Shown: positions 16,488 to 24,736 of the stretch, one piece after another | Layout of the letters: every line of letters starts with the position of its first letter | How positions within the stretch are numbered: position 1 is the first letter of the stretch | DNA from: Methanoculleus caldifontis | Lineage (GTDB): Archaea; Halobacteriota; Methanomicrobia; Methanomicrobiales; Methanoculleaceae | Direction of reading: 5' to 3' | Assembly (NCBI RefSeq): GCF_032842345.1 | Contig: NZ_WBKO01000001.1 | Coordinates: forward strand, 248,001-312,000 | Length of the DNA stretch: 64,000 nt | The notes under the pieces: model-generated | Databases searched by the model: none | Seen by the model: only the letters and a program-made list of their open reading frames with translations | What the model was told of the DNA's origin: nothing | Position numbers and translations under genes: made by a program

Positions 16488-17393
16488 TTACGAAACGGCG
16501 TGTCGTATGACCGCCATGATGTCCCAGGCGAGCGATTCCGCCTGCCGCTCGTGGAGGAGGCGGGTCTCGAGGCGGAGCGAGCCTTTGACCTCGTCCGGGT
16601 CGTGGATGTCCTGAACGAAGACGTCGACGAAGTCCCGATAGAGCCGGAAGACCCCCGGAGAGGTCGGTTTCTCGCCGGCGGCGTACATCAGGGCGGCGTC
16701 CTTCGGGTCCGGCGCGGCGCTCCCCCGGAAGGGGGAGACCGCGACGACGAACGCATCGCGAAGGAGGTCCCGCATCCCCTCGCAGTCGAGGATGGAAAGG
16801 ACGCTTGCGGCCGGATGCGCCGGGCCGATCACCACGGCGTCGCTCGCCTCGATCGCCGCCCGGACCTCGTCCGTGACCGGGGGGCGAGCGGGTCCGGTGC
16901 GGACGAGTTCCCGGACCTCGGTGTCGCTGCCGGCCATCCGGTAGAAGAAGAGCGGGAGGCGTTCGGTCCCGGTGTCGACGAGGAGGGAGGCCTCGGCGTC
17001 GGTCGCCGGGAGGACCGTCGCCCCGATGTTGAGCGCCCGGCTCTGGACCCCGACCGCCTCGGTGAGGCTTTTCCCCCCGGAGAGGAGGGCCGCCCGGGCG
17101 ATCTGGACGGCCCGGGCGCGGTCGCCGACCGGGAAGGGCTCGCCGCCCCCCACCTTCGGGAGGTAGTTGTGGGTGGCGTAGGTGTCCCCCTTGATCCCCC
17201 ACCCCCGGCCGGTATCGAGGATGCCGGCGAAGAAGTAGACCGCGGTGTCGATCTCGGGCGCGAAGTGGCTCCCCGATACCGTGCAGTTCCCGGCGGTGGA
17301 CGCGACCACGGTGATCTCGGAATCGTAGAGGATCTGCCGGGCGCCCCGGATGAGGGCGGACGCTCCGGGCCCGGCCGAGAGGAAGGTGATCAT
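16488..17393 (-). CDS. CofD-family paralogue with altered active-site motifs
   Basis: 301 residues, clearly homologous to the adjacent CofD along its whole length (for example DTGRGWGIKGDTYATHNYL against [19 protein letters not shown]). The motif GGTGTPK is AGPGASA, NTAEDMW is STAGNCT, and [10 protein letters not shown] is GSAAPDPKDA, so residues that bind the Fo and nucleotide ligands differ. The ATG at 17391-17393 (MITFLSAG) matches the CofD start; the reading frame extends a further 16 codons without similarity. It may use another donor or acceptor, or be non-catalytic. It is probably an old duplication. Confidence 0.85.
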   Translation of the reverse strand: MITFLSAGPGASALIRGARQILYDSEITVVASTAGNCTVSGSHFAPEIDTAVYFFAGILDTGRGWGIKGDTYATHNYLPKVGGGEPFPVGDRARAVQIARAALLSGGKSLTEAVGVQSRALNIGATVLPATDAEASLLVDTGTERLPLFFYRMAGSDTEVRELVRTGPARPPVTDEVRAAIEASDAVVIGPAHPAASVLSILDCEGMRDLLRDAFVVAVSPFRGSAAPDPKDAALMYAAGEKPTSPGVFRLYRDFVDVFVQDIHDPDEVKGSLRLETRLLHERQAESLAWDIMAVIRHAVS

Positions 17394-17659
17394 GGTTGTG
17401 TGTCTTTGTACGTGGGGTGTCCGGGGGGTTAACAGTTTCATTCTGCCGGGGCGTGGGGGGATATTGCCGGGGGTTGAGTCTTGATGCTCTCGATCTCAGG
17501 GTCCCGGGCTCTCGCCCTGACATGGTTCCCGGCGATCCGCGTCGCAGTGCCGGCCGTGGGGGCGCCCATCTACGGGGTCCAGGTGCACCGGGAGCCGGAA
17601 TAGGTGAGTGGTTAAAATACGATTAAGATATAAGGCGAAAACAAGAACGGAAGAATACC

Positions 17660-18385
17660 ATGTATCCATTTACAGACCGGTTCATGTCCAGCGCTGAAAA
17701 TGTCGAGTTCCTGAAAGCCACAATGATGGGGCCAAACGCCATGCGGGTATCAGAGGAACTCTCGTCGCACCTGAAGATCAATGAGAATATGCGAATCCTT
17801 GACCTCGGCTGCGGGCAGGGTCTATCCACGCTGTTTCTGGTGAAAAAATATGGCGCGTCCGTCTTCGCCGCCGACCTCTGGATCTCGCCGACTGAAAACT
17901 ACGAGCGTTTTCAATCTCTCGGGATTGATGATAAGGCCGTTCCGATCTCCGTAGACGCGACCAAGGGGCTGCCTTTCGCAAACGGATATTTTGATCTGTT
18001 GTTCACCGTGGACGCTTACCATCATTTTGGCGATACGGAGGAGATGCTTCCGTCGCTCATTCCTTTTGTGAAAAAAGGCGGCTATATTGCCGTGGCGATT
18101 CCCGGCATAAAGTATGAATTCGGGGAGAATGTCCCCGACGAAATGAAGCCGTTCTGGAATGATGAGGTGGCAAGGACCATACACTCTCTTGACTGGTGGA
18201 AGGAACTGTGGAGCAGGGCAAAGGGCATTGAAATAATTGACATTCGCGAGATGCTCTGCTGTAACCAGACGTGGGATGAATGGCATACCGCGCATTGGGA
18301 AGGTATCGAGGAAGATATAAAGATGAGGAAAGCTGAAAACGGGAATTACTATAACCTCATTCAAATGATTGCTAAAGTAATCTAA
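17660..18385 (+). CDS. SAM-dependent class I methyltransferase
   Basis: 241 residues. Motif I is ILDLGCGQGLSTLFL (about residue 46), the acidic residue closing strand 2 is in FAADLW, and motif IV region is FDLLFTVDAYHHFG. The C-terminal part (WDEWHTAHWEGI) resembles small-molecule methyltransferases common in clostridia. Base composition is clearly lower in GC than its neighbours, and a TATA-like AAGATATAAGG precedes it, so recent acquisition is likely. Substrate unknown. Confidence 0.82.
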   Translation: MYPFTDRFMSSAENVEFLKATMMGPNAMRVSEELSSHLKINENMRILDLGCGQGLSTLFLVKKYGASVFAADLWISPTENYERFQSLGIDDKAVPISVDATKGLPFANGYFDLLFTVDAYHHFGDTEEMLPSLIPFVKKGGYIAVAIPGIKYEFGENVPDEMKPFWNDEVARTIHSLDWWKELWSRAKGIEIIDIREMLCCNQTWDEWHTAHWEGIEEDIKMRKAENGNYYNLIQMIAKVI

Positions 18386-18500
18386 CCTGTTCGCTGTACA
18401 AGAGCAGAACCGCAGAACCCTGTCGGCGTATTGGCAGGTGCGGGACGCGCCGTAGAGCCCGTGGACCTGCCTCAATAGAGGGGAGATGAAGCAGGAAGCA

Positions 18501-18521
18501 GCCCCGCCCTCAGGGCGGGGC
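18501..18521. terminator. Perfect GC-rich hairpin between convergent genes
   Basis: GCCCCGCCC-TCA-GGGCGGGGC is a 9-bp stem with a three-base loop, lying four bases from the stop of the minus-strand gene and 115 bases past the stop of the methyltransferase. There is no T-run on either side. It could end or protect both transcripts; similar hairpins also occur at the ends of IS200/IS605 elements, but no such element is visible. Confidence 0.4.
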
Positions 18522-18524
18522 AGT

Positions 18525-18821
18525 TCACTTCTGCTGCTTGAGCCACTCGTCGTATTGCTGCACATGCTCCATCATGGTGCAGGCGAGCGCTTTGAACGCC
18601 TCGGGCGACAGTCGTGCATCCAGTATCACCCGTTTTTGAACTTTATCCGTGTAAATATCGCCATTCTGATTGATTTTGAACTCAGGCTGATCGTAGGTCA
18701 ACGCCAACTGGCCGAAATTCGGGTTCAATGTCACGATAGCGCCGTCGATGTGAACCGTCCTGAACTCAGGATCCGTTACTATCTCAAATTTCAACCCTTG
18801 CTCCGGGTTTTTTGCGGCCAT
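18525..18821 (-). CDS. Hypothetical protein, DUF3467-like pattern
   Basis: 98 residues. The layout of short beta strands (TVHIDGAIVTLNPNFGQLALTY) followed by RVILDARLSPEAFKALACTMMEHVQQYDEW recalls DUF3467 proteins, in which a strand ending in R-x-x-LSPE leads into a final amphipathic helix; the match is weak. The ATG at 18819-18821 lies seven bases after the stop of the HTH regulator gene, so they are co-transcribed. Function unknown. Confidence 0.65.
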   Translation of the reverse strand: MAAKNPEQGLKFEIVTDPEFRTVHIDGAIVTLNPNFGQLALTYDQPEFKINQNGDIYTDKVQKRVILDARLSPEAFKALACTMMEHVQQYDEWLKQQK

Positions 18822-18828
18822 GTTGAAC

Positions 18829-19350
18829 TCACACCCTGGTCTCTGCCTGTTTTGCGCCGGTGATTGTCGGTTTCGTATTGAAGGCGTCCCTTCCGGCAGG
18901 TGTCCGGTCGAATCGCCAGTTCTCGGGATCGGTCTCACCGCTTCTCTTCACAGTTCCCGGATACATGGTGCAGGAGTTTCCGCTATCGCTCGAGGTGGGT
19001 TTATACTGCTTGACCAGGCTCTCGGGAGGAAGCACCACGTCGCACAGGGCGTTTAACATCTTTTTTCCATAGTCTGTCGATGTGTAATACACCTTCCTCC
19101 GGTCGCCGACATCCTCCAGCGTTCTCACCTTCTTCGCGATGAGGCCCCCATCGACCAGAGACTTCAGGATGCGGTCCATCTCGCTCGGGTTCGCCCCGAA
19201 GGTCTCCTTGAGTTCGTTGAAATGCATCTCCTTCCCGAGGGTAAGCGCTATGTATACGGCCCATCTGGCATCCGTCGAGAGTTCCATCACGGACTCACGA
19301 ACCTCAACAGGTACCCGGTTTAAGTGAGCCTCCACAGTTGTCCGGTCCAT
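18829..19350 (-). CDS. Winged-helix transcriptional regulator (ArsR/MarR-like fold)
   Basis: 173 residues. Residues about 25-95 form a winged helix: DARWAVYIALTLGKEMHFNELKETFGANPSEMDRILKSLVDGGLI, with a wing of GDRRKVYYTSTDYGKKML. The C-terminal 60 residues (rich in Ser, Thr and charged residues) show no domain. An N-terminal lead VEVRESVMELS is typical of archaeal regulators in this class. Two inverted repeats lie in its divergent upstream region, which suggests self-regulation and control of the gene at 19467. Confidence 0.8.
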   Translation of the reverse strand: MDRTTVEAHLNRVPVEVRESVMELSTDARWAVYIALTLGKEMHFNELKETFGANPSEMDRILKSLVDGGLIAKKVRTLEDVGDRRKVYYTSTDYGKKMLNALCDVVLPPESLVKQYKPTSSDSGNSCTMYPGTVKRSGETDPENWRFDRTPAGRDAFNTKPTITGAKQAETRV

Positions 19351-19363
19351 GCCAACACCCCTT

Positions 19364-19376
19364 TAGAATAGTTCTA
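19364..19376. promoter_or_regulatory. Short palindrome at the regulator start
   Basis: TAGAA-TAG-TTCTA is a 5-3-5 palindrome 14 bases upstream of the regulator ATG, in position to block its transcription or translation start. It is AT-rich and may overlap the core promoter. Confidence 0.35.
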
Positions 19377-19380
19377 TTAT

Positions 19381-19418
19381 TGTAACTTATATCAATCTTT
19401 CCTGACGAATAAGTTACA
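19381..19418. promoter_or_regulatory. 10-bp perfect inverted repeat in a divergent promoter
   Basis: TGTAACTTAT (19381-19390) and ATAAGTTACA (19409-19418) are exact reverse complements with an 18-base spacer, between the winged-helix regulator (minus) and the gene at 19467 (plus). The centre-to-centre distance of 28 bp places both halves on nearly the same DNA face. A binding site for the adjacent regulator is a reasonable inference. Confidence 0.5.
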
Positions 19419-19466
19419 TTACAGCAACCCCCATCGTTATGTATCCCGCAGACGAAAACCTGTCAA

Positions 19467-20027
19467 ATGAGCCATAGAGTGCTGAGACCCGACGAAAGCG
19501 CAGACAGGGTTCAGTTATACAGGCATTTCAAGGAACATACCAACATCGCGATCTATGGCTCATTCCAGCAGTCACGGAAGAGAGACCTGCTCGCATTGAG
19601 GGAGTACTTGCGGGCAAATGGCTACCTCAACGCCAGGATCTCTGAAGATTATTCTGAGAGGCTGGATCCCGGGACCGAAGACGGACCCATAAAGGATATC
19701 AAACTCAGCGACCTGCTGATGGATGAGGGTTCCATTCACATCTTTGTTTTCGTCAAAGAAAACCAGGATGAGCATTATCTTATTCAGTCGGTTTCGATGG
19801 AATTCCAGCGCTTAAGCACGTTAATGCAACATGGGATAAAGGAAGATCAGCCGGCTGCAATTTATATTGAAGAAGGACTGGAGAAGATTGCAGGGGGCGT
19901 CTTCAAGGGACGGATTGCACAGAACGAGCATGGGTGGGACATAGACTTCTTCAAAAACATCGAGCAGATCTACAAACCGGCAAGGCGCTTCTGCGAGCGC
20001 AGCCTTGCTGAACTCTATGGATTCTAG
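19467..20027 (+). CDS. Hypothetical archaeal protein
   Basis: 186 residues, soluble, no membrane segment or known motif that I recognise. The N-terminal IAIYGSFQQSRKRDLLALREYLRANGY resembles a Rossmann-like first strand and helix, as in nucleotide- or sugar-binding proteins that sense another molecule, and SIHIFVFVKENQDEHYLIQSVSMEF may be the second strand pair. The gene is divergent from the winged-helix regulator across a shared promoter with inverted repeats, so co-regulation is likely. Confidence 0.7.
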   Translation: MSHRVLRPDESADRVQLYRHFKEHTNIAIYGSFQQSRKRDLLALREYLRANGYLNARISEDYSERLDPGTEDGPIKDIKLSDLLMDEGSIHIFVFVKENQDEHYLIQSVSMEFQRLSTLMQHGIKEDQPAAIYIEEGLEKIAGGVFKGRIAQNEHGWDIDFFKNIEQIYKPARRFCERSLAELYGF

Positions 20028-20271
20028 TATAGATATTCGGCATTGTTGGAGAACCCACAGACGTTTCTAATCTCTTCCGGAGCTGTACGCGCAGCTTCAC
20101 CTATCAAAAAATCGATTTGCCCGGCCTTTCGCTGCCGGAACGCCCCGGACCGCCGCACGAGCGCCACAGCCCCCACAGGAGAACCAGGACCCACCCGGGC
20201 GCCACAATTTCACACCCCGCGCGCTCTCAAATACCTTTATCACTTCTCTCCAAAGATTCTTAATTGAACGG

Positions 20272-21480
20272 ATGAAGATCATCAAGGATCCGGTGCACGG
20301 CTACGTCGAGGCGGACGCGACGACGCTCAGACTGCTGGACTCGGAGGCCGTCCAGCGGCTCCGCCACGTCTCCCAGCTCGGCTTTGCGAACCTCGTCTAC
20401 CCCGGCGCAAACCACACCCGGTTCGAGCACTCGCTCGGGACGATGCACCTTGCCGGCCTGATGTGCCGGGAACTCGACCTCGACGACGATGAGACGAAAC
20501 TCGTCACCGCCGCCGCCCTCCTCCACGACATCGGCCACGGCCCCTTCTCCCACGTCACCGAGCCGGTGATGGAGGAGTTCACCGGGCGGAGCCACCACGA
20601 GATCGGCCACCTCGTCGGGGAGGGAGCGATCGCCGGCATCCTCGAGTCGGAGGGGATCGACCCCGCCGAGGTCTGCGCCGCCGTCTCGGGCGAGCACCCT
20701 CTCGCGAGCATCATCCACGGGAGCCTTGACGTCGACCGGATGGACTACCTTATGCGGGACGCCCACTACACCGGCGTCCCCTACGGGACGGTCGACGCCC
20801 ACCGGCTGATCCGGTGCACGATCCTCACCGGGTCGGGGATCGCGCTCCACGAAGGCGGGATCAACGCCGCCGAGTCGCTCCTCATCGCCCGGACCCTGAT
20901 GCGACCGGCGGTCTACTTCCACCATGTCAGCAGGATCGCGACGAGCATGTTCGTCCACGCCCTCCGCGAGGAGGTCCGGAACGTGCCGGGCACGGACGCA
21001 TGGGAACTGATGCGGATGGACGACGCGGCCTGCATGGAGCGGCTGAAGCACTCGTCCTGCCCGATCGCCCGCGATCTCGCCCGCCGGGTCTACTACCGCG
21101 ACCTCTACAAGCGGGCGCTCTATGTCGGCGAGGACCGGGTGAACGCCGCCGCCTTCCGGCAGGACCCCGGCCCCGCCCGCGAACGGGAGATCGCCATCGC
21201 CATCGCCGAGATCGCAGGTATCCCGGCGGAGGAGGTCCTGGTCGACATCCCCCCGCTCCCGGGGGCGCTCTCGATGGAGGTCCGGGTCAGGAACAGCCAC
21301 GCGATGCTGGATCTCGAGGAGGTCTCGCCCCTCATCAATACCATGAACGATACCCGGCGGCAGCAGTGGCGCCTCGGCGTCTACACGACGCAGGAGCACC
21401 GCGACGCCGTGGAGCAGGCCGCGACGGAGATCCTCCGGGTGAAGCGGGCGACAAAGCAGGATAAGCTTGTAGTTGCATAA
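20272..21480 (+). CDS. HD-domain phosphohydrolase (dNTPase/SAMHD1-like)
   Basis: 402 residues. The metal-binding HD motifs are NHTRFEHSLGTMHLAGLM (first His), LLHDIGHGPFSH (HD pair) and SLDVDRMDYLMRDAHYTG (last Asp), matching the COG1078 family related to dGTPases and SAMHD1. It probably hydrolyses nucleotides, but substrate is unproven. The opening IKDPVHGYVEA is typical. It is preceded by a TATA-like AAATACCTTTATC about 30 bases upstream and followed 14 bases later by ubiX, with which it is probably co-transcribed. Confidence 0.9.
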   Translation: MKIIKDPVHGYVEADATTLRLLDSEAVQRLRHVSQLGFANLVYPGANHTRFEHSLGTMHLAGLMCRELDLDDDETKLVTAAALLHDIGHGPFSHVTEPVMEEFTGRSHHEIGHLVGEGAIAGILESEGIDPAEVCAAVSGEHPLASIIHGSLDVDRMDYLMRDAHYTGVPYGTVDAHRLIRCTILTGSGIALHEGGINAAESLLIARTLMRPAVYFHHVSRIATSMFVHALREEVRNVPGTDAWELMRMDDAACMERLKHSSCPIARDLARRVYYRDLYKRALYVGEDRVNAAAFRQDPGPAREREIAIAIAEIAGIPAEEVLVDIPPLPGALSMEVRVRNSHAMLDLEEVSPLINTMNDTRRQQWRLGVYTTQEHRDAVEQAATEILRVKRATKQDKLVVA

Positions 21481-21494
21481 CAGTTGAGGAGCAC

Positions 21495-22040
21495 ATGACA
21501 AAGGAATTCGTCGTCGGGGTCACCGGGGCAAGCGGGGTCGTCTACGCCCGCAGGCTGCTCGAGGTGCTCTGCGATCAGGCAACGGTGCATATCGTCATAT
21601 CCGAGACCGCCCGGCAGATCGCCGGGATCGAGGGTGTGAACCTTACGGGGTTCGACGCCATATACGCCGAGAACAGCAACCTCGCGGCCGATATCGCGAG
21701 CGGCTCGTTCCGCTACGACGGGATGGCGATCGTCCCCTGCAGCATGAAGACGCTTGCGGCGGTCAGCAACGGCCTCGCGGACAACCTGATCGGCCGGGCG
21801 GCGGACGTCTGCCTCAAGGAGCGGCGCCCCCTCCTCCTCCTCCTCCGGGAGATGCCCCTCTCCCGGATTCACTTAAAGAACATGCTTGCCGCCGACGAGG
21901 CCGGCGCGACCGTGATGGTCGCAAGCCCCCCCTTCTACCAGCACCCACAGACCATCGACGACCTCGTCGATATGGTGGTGGCCCGCGTGCTCGACCACAT
22001 GAAGGTGGAACACAGCCTCGGCACCCGATGGAGCGGATGA
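21495..22040 (+). CDS. ubiX: Flavin prenyltransferase UbiX
   Basis: 181 residues. It makes the prenylated FMN cofactor required by UbiD-type decarboxylases. The start VVGVTGASGVVYARRLLEVL, the VPCSMKTLAAVSNGLADNLIGRAADVCLKERRPLLLL core and the late PPFYQHPQTIDDLVD segment are all family hallmarks. The adjacent downstream gene is ubiD (three-base gap), so cofactor maker and user are in one operon. Confidence 0.95.
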   Translation: MTKEFVVGVTGASGVVYARRLLEVLCDQATVHIVISETARQIAGIEGVNLTGFDAIYAENSNLAADIASGSFRYDGMAIVPCSMKTLAAVSNGLADNLIGRAADVCLKERRPLLLLLREMPLSRIHLKNMLAADEAGATVMVASPPFYQHPQTIDDLVDMVVARVLDHMKVEHSLGTRWSG

Positions 22041-22043
22041 GAA

Positions 22044-23285
22044 TTGCGCGAATTCATTGAACTGATGCGAAAAGAGGGCAGGGTCGAGGAGATCGAGACC
22101 CCTTGCTCGACCGTGTACGAGGCTCCCCGCATGGCGAGCCGGACCGATAAGATCCTCTTCTTCCACGACCTCGATGGCCACCGGGCGGTGATGAACCTCC
22201 TCGGCGACAGGCAATCGCTTGCAGCGGCGCTCGGCGTCGGCGAGCGTGACCTGGTGCCGCATCTGGCCGCCATGAACTACGGCGGCCGCATCGTGGACGC
22301 GGGACGGCTGCAGGGCGGCATCGCCGCCGACCTCTCCCGCCTCCCGATCTTGAAGCACTTCCCGGGAGACGCCGGACGCTACCTCACGTCGGGGATCGTC
22401 TTCTCCCGCTACGGCAACGTCGAGAACGCCTCCGTCCACCGGATGATGGTCCTCGACGACCATCGTGTCGTCGCCCGCCTGGTGGAGGGAAGGCACACCC
22501 ACACGCTGCTGAAAGCAGCCCTCGCACGCGGGGAGAAGCTCCCGGTCGCGGTCACGATCGGGACCCACCCCCTCGTGACGTTCGCGGCCTGCACCCGCGT
22601 CCCGGAGGGGAAAGAGCTCGCCTACGCGGCGGAGCTGATGGGCGGGGAACTCTCCGTCCGCGAGTGCGGGAACGGCGTCCGGGTCCCCGACGCCGAGATC
22701 GTGCTCGAGGGCTATATCAGCGCCGAGAAAGCGGCGGAGGGGCCGTTCGTCGACATCACCGGCACCTACGACCCCATACGGCAGCAGCACGTCATCGAGT
22801 TCACCCGGATGTACTGTAAGGAGGACCCGATCTACCACGGTATCCTCCCTGCCGGCGACGAGCACAAACTCCTGATGGGAGCGCCCTACGAGCCGAAGAT
22901 CTACCGCGCCGTCGGCGAGGTGACGACGGTGCGTGACGTCCTCCTCACGAAGGGCGGCGCCGGCTACCTCCACGCGGTCGTCCAGATCCGGAAGAACACC
23001 CAGGGAGACGCGAAGAACGCCATCATGGCGGCGTTCGCCGCCCATACGTCGTTGAAACACATCGTCGTGGTGGACGAGGACATCGATATCCGCGACCCCC
23101 ACGACGTCGAGTACGCGATCGCAACGAGGGTCCGGGGCGATACCGACATCATGGTCGTCACCGGCGTCCGGGGCTCGTCGCTCGACCCGACCCGCCTCGG
23201 GGACGGGACGAACGTGAAGGTCGGCGTCGACGCCACGATGGTGATGGGGAAAGAGGACGAATTCAGGAGAGCGGAGTGGCCGTAG
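22044..23285 (+). CDS. UbiD-family decarboxylase, probable anhydromevalonate phosphate decarboxylase
   Basis: 413 residues using a TTG start at 22044, three bases after ubiX; no ATG gives the conserved N-terminus REFIELMRKEGRVEEI. The UbiD fold is marked by DLSRLPILKHFPGDAGRYLTSG, KELAYAAELMGGELSVRECG and the GTNVKVGVDAT end. In archaea the UbiD beside aconitase X decarboxylates trans-anhydromevalonate 5-phosphate to isopentenyl phosphate with prenylated FMN. That substrate is inferred from the neighbours; a 3-octaprenyl-4-hydroxybenzoate role is unlikely without ubiquinone. Confidence 0.88.
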   Translation: MREFIELMRKEGRVEEIETPCSTVYEAPRMASRTDKILFFHDLDGHRAVMNLLGDRQSLAAALGVGERDLVPHLAAMNYGGRIVDAGRLQGGIAADLSRLPILKHFPGDAGRYLTSGIVFSRYGNVENASVHRMMVLDDHRVVARLVEGRHTHTLLKAALARGEKLPVAVTIGTHPLVTFAACTRVPEGKELAYAAELMGGELSVRECGNGVRVPDAEIVLEGYISAEKAAEGPFVDITGTYDPIRQQHVIEFTRMYCKEDPIYHGILPAGDEHKLLMGAPYEPKIYRAVGEVTTVRDVLLTKGGAGYLHAVVQIRKNTQGDAKNAIMAAFAAHTSLKHIVVVDEDIDIRDPHDVEYAIATRVRGDTDIMVVTGVRGSSLDPTRLGDGTNVKVGVDATMVMGKEDEFRRAEWP

Positions 23286-24446
23286 ATGTACCTGGAGAAG
23301 GATGACGAGAGGGTGCTCGCCGGCGAGTTCGGCGAGACCCGCCAGAAGATGATGGAGATCCTGGTCGCGCTGGGAGAGGTCTACGGGGCCGAAAAACTCG
23401 TCCCGATCGCGAGCGCCCAGGTGAGCGGTGCGTCCTACAAGACGATCGGCAGGTGGGGGCTTGCCTGGCTCAGAAGCCTCGACGCCCGGGCGGCGGTCCC
23501 GGCGGTCTTGAACCCCATCGGGATGCCGCGGGAGGGATGGCAGGAGTTCGGGATCGCCGAGGAGTTCGCCGCCCGCCAGGCGGAGGTCGTCGAGGCCTAC
23601 CGGCGGCTCGGGATCAAACTCGAGTGCACCTGCACCCCCTACTACCTCCGCATGACGGAGTATGGAGAGCACCTGGCCTGGTCGGAGTCCTCGGCGGTCG
23701 CCTACGCGAACTCGGTCCTCGGCGCCCGGACGAACCGGGAAGGCGGGCCGAGCGCGCTTGCGGCGGCGATCATCGGAAAGACCCCGTATTACGGCCTCCA
23801 CATCGTCGAGAACCGGCGGCCGCAGGTCGTCGTCGAGGTCGAGAGCGGCGCGGGTCTCCACGCCGACCACTGGGGCGCGATCGGGTATCTCGCCGGGAAG
23901 AAGGTGGGGAACCGGATCCCGATCTTTGAGGGTATCCGGCCGGGCCGCGACAACCTCAAAGCCCTCGGCGCCGCGATGGCGGCGAGCGGGGCGGTCGCGC
24001 TCTTCCACGTCGAGAAGATCACCCCCGAAGCGAGGGTCTTTGAGTTTTCGACCGGCGACCTCGACCGGGTGACGGTGAGCGGGGACGAGATCGAGGCGCT
24101 CTTCGCCGAGAAGGAGGTCGAGGCGGTCGCGGTCGGCTGCCCGCACTGCTCGGCGGACGAACTGAGGGAGATTGCGGAACTTCTCAGAGGAAAGACGACG
24201 ACGAAACCCTTCTACATCTTCGTCGCCCGGGGGGTCGCAGCGGAGAACGCCGATCTCGTCGCCGCGATCGAGAAGAGCGGCGCCCGGGTGATCCCGGACA
24301 CCTGCATGGTCGTCTCGCCCCGGATGGACGAATTTTCATCGATTATGGTCGACTCGGGCAAGGCCTTCGCCTACGTGCCCGGGATGTGCGGCGCGCTCGC
24401 CCGGATCGGGACGAGAAGAGAGTGCGTCGAGGTCGCGACGTCTTGA
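23286..24446 (+). CDS. Aconitase X catalytic subunit, probable phosphomevalonate dehydratase large subunit
   Basis: 386 residues of the DUF521/aconitase X catalytic family. Conserved features include SAQVSGASYKTIG, the cysteines in ECTCTPYYLR, GCPHCSADEL and DTCMVV as possible Fe-S ligands, and the final PGMCG. Archaeal members dehydrate mevalonate 5-phosphate to trans-anhydromevalonate phosphate. The gene follows ubiD directly (TAG then ATG), which supports that pathway. The small subunit (DUF126) is not in this window and must lie elsewhere. Alternatives are cis-3-hydroxyproline dehydratases, not expected beside ubiX and ubiD. Confidence 0.88.
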   Translation: MYLEKDDERVLAGEFGETRQKMMEILVALGEVYGAEKLVPIASAQVSGASYKTIGRWGLAWLRSLDARAAVPAVLNPIGMPREGWQEFGIAEEFAARQAEVVEAYRRLGIKLECTCTPYYLRMTEYGEHLAWSESSAVAYANSVLGARTNREGGPSALAAAIIGKTPYYGLHIVENRRPQVVVEVESGAGLHADHWGAIGYLAGKKVGNRIPIFEGIRPGRDNLKALGAAMAASGAVALFHVEKITPEARVFEFSTGDLDRVTVSGDEIEALFAEKEVEAVAVGCPHCSADELREIAELLRGKTTTKPFYIFVARGVAAENADLVAAIEKSGARVIPDTCMVVSPRMDEFSSIMVDSGKAFAYVPGMCGALARIGTRRECVEVATS

Positions 24447-24550
24447 GGGCGGTTCTCACTGCCCCACTACAGTTTTTAAAGAGGTCCCCTGGAGGTCAAA
24501 CCACTGACTTCCCTCGAAGGACGTGAAGTTCAGCATGGTTACCTGTAACT

Positions 24551-24717
24551 CCCTTCGCGGCTTCGCGCCTTCGCGTGAGGCCGTATCACTGCTCATGAAC
24601 CGTCAAGCTCACGCGACGCCGCGAAGGATGCGAAGTTCGGTATACGGGTGCCCGCAACTTCCTTCACGCCTTCGCCCGAAATCTACCGTTATCCGAACGC
24701 GTTAACTCACGCGAAGT
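24551..24717. repeat. GCGAAG-family palindromic repeats, third cluster
   Basis: A complete reverse arm (24551-24579, CCCTTCGCGGCTTCGCGCC then TTCGCGTGAG) is followed by a forward arm with two changes (24608-24635, CTCACGCGACGCCGCGAAGG), a degraded reverse arm at 24661-24680 and a half-arm AACTCACGCGAAG at 24705-24717. A worn forward arm may precede it at about 24512. The order of arms is thus shifted by half a unit compared with the 7.7-8.1 kb cluster. It fills the gap between two convergent genes. Confidence 0.7.
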
Positions 24718-24736
24718 GGAGGTGAGAGTTAGAAAC

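Noticed and set aside
17396-17626. Small ORFs between the cofD paralogue and the methyltransferase
   Set aside because: One frame ends with a protein-like stretch (AVGAPIYGVQVHREPE) to a stop at 17603, but it has no start or ribosome site and cannot be tied to a gene.
20097-20285. A 62-codon minus-strand ORF with SCGGCGAR
   Set aside because: It overlaps the promoter and start of the HD gene and has no supporting ribosome site.
21873-24146. A 757-codon minus-strand frame across ubiD and aconitase X
   Set aside because: Both plus-strand proteins are clear family members; this frame is antisense noise.
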